The notes under the pieces are model-generated. The model did not search any database. It saw nothing but the letters and a program-made list of their open reading frames with translations, and was not told where the DNA came from. Position numbers and translations under genes: made by a program. Below, piece after piece: positions 61,739-64,000 of a DNA stretch of 64,000 nt. This DNA is from Stappia albiluteola (lineage in GTDB: Bacteria > Pseudomonadota > Alphaproteobacteria > Rhizobiales > Stappiaceae): NCBI RefSeq assembly GCF_014050225.1, contig NZ_JACFXV010000029.1, positions 1 through 64,000 on the forward strand, given 5' to 3'. How positions within the stretch are numbered: the stretch's first letter is position 1; every line of letters begins with the position of its first letter.

Positions 61739-62418
61739 CCTTGAGGGAACGCCACGAAGATGACCGCGTCCCGATCGCGGAAGATCACGGCCCGCCGGGC
61801 AAGCGGCTCTCGGTCGTCGACTTTCGTTTGCGTGCGGAGGCCCGCCTTGCCGCCGCCGGCGGACGGGAGGCGGGCGACCACATTCTCAATCCTGGCAGCT
61901 CTCGCTTTCTGAACCGCAAGGATCCGCTGAAGGATGCGGCCGTGCTGATCCCGATCGTCGATCGCGGCAGGGATCCGACGGTATTGCTGACGCTGCGCAC
62001 CGAGCACCTGGCGTCTCATGCCGGACAGGTTGCCTTTCCGGGCGGCAAGATAGACGCGAACGATCATGGTGCCGTCGGCGCCGCATTGCGGGAGGCGCAT
62101 GAGGAAATCGGGTTATCCCCCCACTTCGTTCGCACGATCGGCTCCCTCCCGCCCTATCTGACGGGGTCCGGCTACAAGGTCGTGCCGGTCATCGGGATCA
62201 TTGAAGCCGCCCCGCGGCTGGTACCCAACCCCGGCGAGGTCGCTGATGTCTTCGAAGTGCCGCTGTCGTTTCTGATGAATCCTGCAAATCACCAGCGTCA
62301 GAGCCGCGTCTGGGCAGGTGAGAGACGACATTTCTACGCAATGCCTTATGGCGAGCGCTATATTTGGGGCGTTACCGCAGGTATCATCCGTTTGCTCTAT
62401 GACACGGTATATGGTTGA
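61735..62418 (+). CDS. CoA pyrophosphatase (Nudix, YeaB/NudL type)
   Basis: 227 residues. The NudL-type pattern is clear: AAVLIPIVDRGRDPTVLLTLRTEHLASHAGQVAFPGGKIDANDHGAVGAALREAHEEIGLSPHFVRTIGSLPPYLTGSGYKVVPVIGII. Nudix glutamates retained in REAHEEIGL; LRT-x3-L-x2-HAGQ is the CoA-specific motif. It cleaves CoA to 4'-phosphopantetheine and 3',5'-ADP. Start overlaps the DUF1285 stop. Confidence 0.9.
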   Translation: MTLRERHEDDRVPIAEDHGPPGKRLSVVDFRLRAEARLAAAGGREAGDHILNPGSSRFLNRKDPLKDAAVLIPIVDRGRDPTVLLTLRTEHLASHAGQVAFPGGKIDANDHGAVGAALREAHEEIGLSPHFVRTIGSLPPYLTGSGYKVVPVIGIIEAAPRLVPNPGEVADVFEVPLSFLMNPANHQRQSRVWAGERRHFYAMPYGERYIWGVTAGIIRLLYDTVYG

Positions 62419-62678
62419 TGCTGCGAATTATTTTCACTCACCTGCTGCTGTTTCTCATTCCCTTCATTGGCTATGCGTTCTGGCTTTGGATAAACCGGAA
62501 GGCGCAGACCTCCGAGAACTGGCGCAGCGGGCCGCTGATCTGGCTCGCCTTCGGCGGGATCGTGATCGTGAGTGCCAGCCTGTTTTTCCTCGCCTCATTC
62601 GAGCATATGCCGGAAGGAAAGACGTACCGGCCCGCCGAAATCCGCGACGGCGAGTTCGTACCCGGCCGATACGAGTAG
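62418..62678 (+). CDS. DUF6111 small membrane protein
   Basis: 86 residues; ATG overlaps the previous stop by one base (TGATG). Two helices: about 3-24 (IIFTHLLLFLIPFIGYAFWLWI) and 40-61 (GPLIWLAFGGIVIVSASLFFLA), then EGKTYRPAEIRDGEFVPGRYE at the end, which is the family signature in alphaproteobacteria. Function unknown; it is always found near the CCA-adding enzyme and CoA pyrophosphatase genes in this group (from memory). Confidence 0.78.
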   Translation: MLRIIFTHLLLFLIPFIGYAFWLWINRKAQTSENWRSGPLIWLAFGGIVIVSASLFFLASFEHMPEGKTYRPAEIRDGEFVPGRYE

Positions 62679-62682
62679 ATCC

Positions 62683-63909
62683 ATGGCCGAAACACTGAAT
62701 CCCGACTGGCTTGCCTCACCGTCGATTCAGGCAGTCTTCGACGCGCTGGAAGTCGGCGGCGACCAGGCACGCGCGGTCGGCGGTGCCGTTCGCAACACAT
62801 TGCTGCGCGTACCTGTCAGCGACATCGATATCTCGACGACGGCAGTGCCGCAGGAGGTCATTGCCCGAGCCGAGGCTGCCGGCATGCGCGCGATCCCGAC
62901 CGGTATCGACCACGGGACGATCACCGTCATCAGCCGGGGCGTGGCCTACGAGGTCACCACGCTGCGCGAGGATGTGGAGACCCATGGGCGACATGCGACA
63001 GTCCGCTTCGGCAGCGACTGGCTGAAGGACGCCGAGCGGCGCGATTTCACGATGAATGCACTTTACGTCGATCGGCAGGGGCGGCTTTACGATCCTGTTG
63101 GCGGCCTCCCGGACCTGCGCCATCGGCAAGTCCGTTTCATTGGCGATCCGGCGGCGCGAATTGCCGAGGACTACCTGCGTATTCTTCGCTTCTTCCGCTT
63201 TCATGCCCAATACGGATCGGGCGCGCTGGACGCCGCCGGGCTGCATGCGGCAATCGAGGCACGCGACGGGCTGCGCCGTCTTTCGGCCGAGCGGATCGGC
63301 ATGGAAATGCGCAAGCTTGTCTCGGCGCCAGCTGCCGCGGACACCGTGTCGCTGATGGCCGACATCGGCATCATCGAAATTGTGCTGGCCGGCGTTGCGA
63401 GGATCGTCGACTTCCGCAATCTGCGCCGTCTCGATATCGTGGCGCATGAGACGCGTGCGCCTTCCCTTGGCCTGGCTGCGCTTGCCGGCTTCATCGATGA
63501 GGATATCGAGCGGATATCCACCCGCATGCGCCTGTCCAATGCCGAACGGAAGCGCATGCTCCATGCCCTTCATATGGCCGACCGCTTCGGCAAGCAGAGC
63601 GACACGCATCAGGTAAGGGAAATGATCTATCGCACGAGCAGGGAAGCGGTGGTTGACGGCATTCTGCTCGCCTGGGCGCGGCAGGGAGGCGATCCCATGG
63701 ATCGGCGCCATTTGTCCTTGCTGCAAATCGCCCATTCGTTCATTGCGCCCGTTTTTCCGGTCAAGGGCAAGGACCTGGTCGCACTTGGCATCCCCAGGGG
63801 CCCGCAGGTCGGCGAACGGTTGTCGGAGCTCGAAGCGCACTGGATCGAGCAGGATTTCCGGCCCGGCCGCGATGAATTGTTGGGCGCGGTGGAGATCTCC
63901 CGCAGTTGA
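62683..63909 (+). CDS. CCA tRNA nucleotidyltransferase
   Basis: 408 residues from the ATG at 62683. Catalytic head: RAVGGAVRNTLLRVPVSDIDISTTA with G-G-x-V-R and the D-x-D metal pair (about 44-46), then HGTITVISRGVAYEVTTLREDVETHGRHATVRFG, RRDFTMNALYVD, and RIAEDYLRILRFFRFHAQYG. It adds or repairs the 3' CCA of tRNAs. Four bases after the DUF6111 stop, so the last gene of the operon. Confidence 0.92.
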   Translation: MAETLNPDWLASPSIQAVFDALEVGGDQARAVGGAVRNTLLRVPVSDIDISTTAVPQEVIARAEAAGMRAIPTGIDHGTITVISRGVAYEVTTLREDVETHGRHATVRFGSDWLKDAERRDFTMNALYVDRQGRLYDPVGGLPDLRHRQVRFIGDPAARIAEDYLRILRFFRFHAQYGSGALDAAGLHAAIEARDGLRRLSAERIGMEMRKLVSAPAAADTVSLMADIGIIEIVLAGVARIVDFRNLRRLDIVAHETRAPSLGLAALAGFIDEDIERISTRMRLSNAERKRMLHALHMADRFGKQSDTHQVREMIYRTSREAVVDGILLAWARQGGDPMDRRHLSLLQIAHSFIAPVFPVKGKDLVALGIPRGPQVGERLSELEAHWIEQDFRPGRDELLGAVEISRS

Positions 63910-64000
63910 CGGATTTTTGCTCTCCACGCCACTTTCAATGACCGCCTCGCCTTCCTACATCTCATGCACGAAAAATCGGGAAGAAAAGCGCCGGAGTATC
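63910..64000. other. Right edge of window, no gene seen
   Basis: The last 91 bases contain no clear start, stop or terminator. A gene may begin or end beyond the edge. Confidence 0.3.

Noticed and set aside
1-64000. CRISPR array, prophage, insertion sequence or restriction system
   Set aside because: No regularly spaced repeats, Cas, integrase, transposase, capsid or restriction gene motif was seen anywhere in the window.

Overview
The window comes from a denitrifying, flagellated alphaproteobacterium, most likely of the Hyphomicrobiales (Rhizobiales). The evidence is: the gene order fliF-fliG-fliH/flbE-fliN-flbD-flhA with a SciP-type gene just upstream (the Caulobacter-like arrangement); TTAA-N7-TTAA-type CtrA motifs; a nirK/nirV/pseudoazurin and norEF/norCBQD denitrification set; an NnrR-type regulator; alphaproteobacterial small families (DUF1153, DUF1285, DUF6111); and an alphaproteobacterial-type elongator tRNA-Met. 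G+C is high except for a few visibly A+T-richer stretches (about 450-760 and 13640-14400), which look like acquired or decaying DNA.

Layout. 1-1700: the 3' end of an initiator tRNA, a terminator, a decayed MFS transporter gene and a Nudix hydrolase. 1.8-7.2 kb: an oxalate/formate-type transporter controlled by an adjacent histidine kinase / sigma54 activator pair; a sigma54 promoter and paired palindromic upstream sites can be read directly between kinase and transporter. 7.5-9.6 kb: thioredoxin-like protein, fructose-1,6-bisphosphatase and a SpoIIAA-like protein. 9.9-13.4 kb: a TRAP transporter with its GntR-type regulator. 13.7-15.0 kb: a rare bacterial DUF2431 (BMT5-like methyltransferase fold) gene followed by an AlkB-type dioxygenase.

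15-35 kb is an anaerobic-respiration island: norEF and norCBQD, nnrS-hemN, a DUF1858 protein, ubiX-ubiD diverging from ubiT-ubiU-ubiV (oxygen-independent ubiquinone synthesis), mogA (molybdenum cofactor), a DUF2249 protein, nnrR, nirK-nirV, a small unknown protein, pseudoazurin, a second nnrS and a small membrane protein. Six 14-bp TTG-N8-CAA boxes stand before norEF/norCB, hemN/DUF1858, ubiD/ubiT, DUF2249, nirK/nnrR and pseudoazurin. They tie nitrite and NO reduction, anaerobic haem synthesis and anaerobic quinone synthesis into one likely NnrR/FNR-type regulon.

35-37.3 kb: elongator tRNA-Met, a PmtA-like methyltransferase and mnmA. 37.6-49 kb: flagellar genes fliK, flgD, sciP, fliFGHN-flbD-flhA, with a sigma54 promoter before fliK and CtrA motifs before sciP and fliF. 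49-53.9 kb: mixed small housekeeping genes (two GNAT acetyltransferases, YbaK, metallophosphoesterase, Nudix), a tail-anchored protein with a CtrA motif, and a 37-codon microprotein candidate. 53.9-60.8 kb: a MoxR-DUF58-DUF4159-membrane protein operon. 61-64 kb: DUF1285, CoA pyrophosphatase, DUF6111 and CCA-adding enzyme genes, overlapping or closely spaced on the plus strand.

No CRISPR array, intact insertion sequence, prophage or rRNA was seen.
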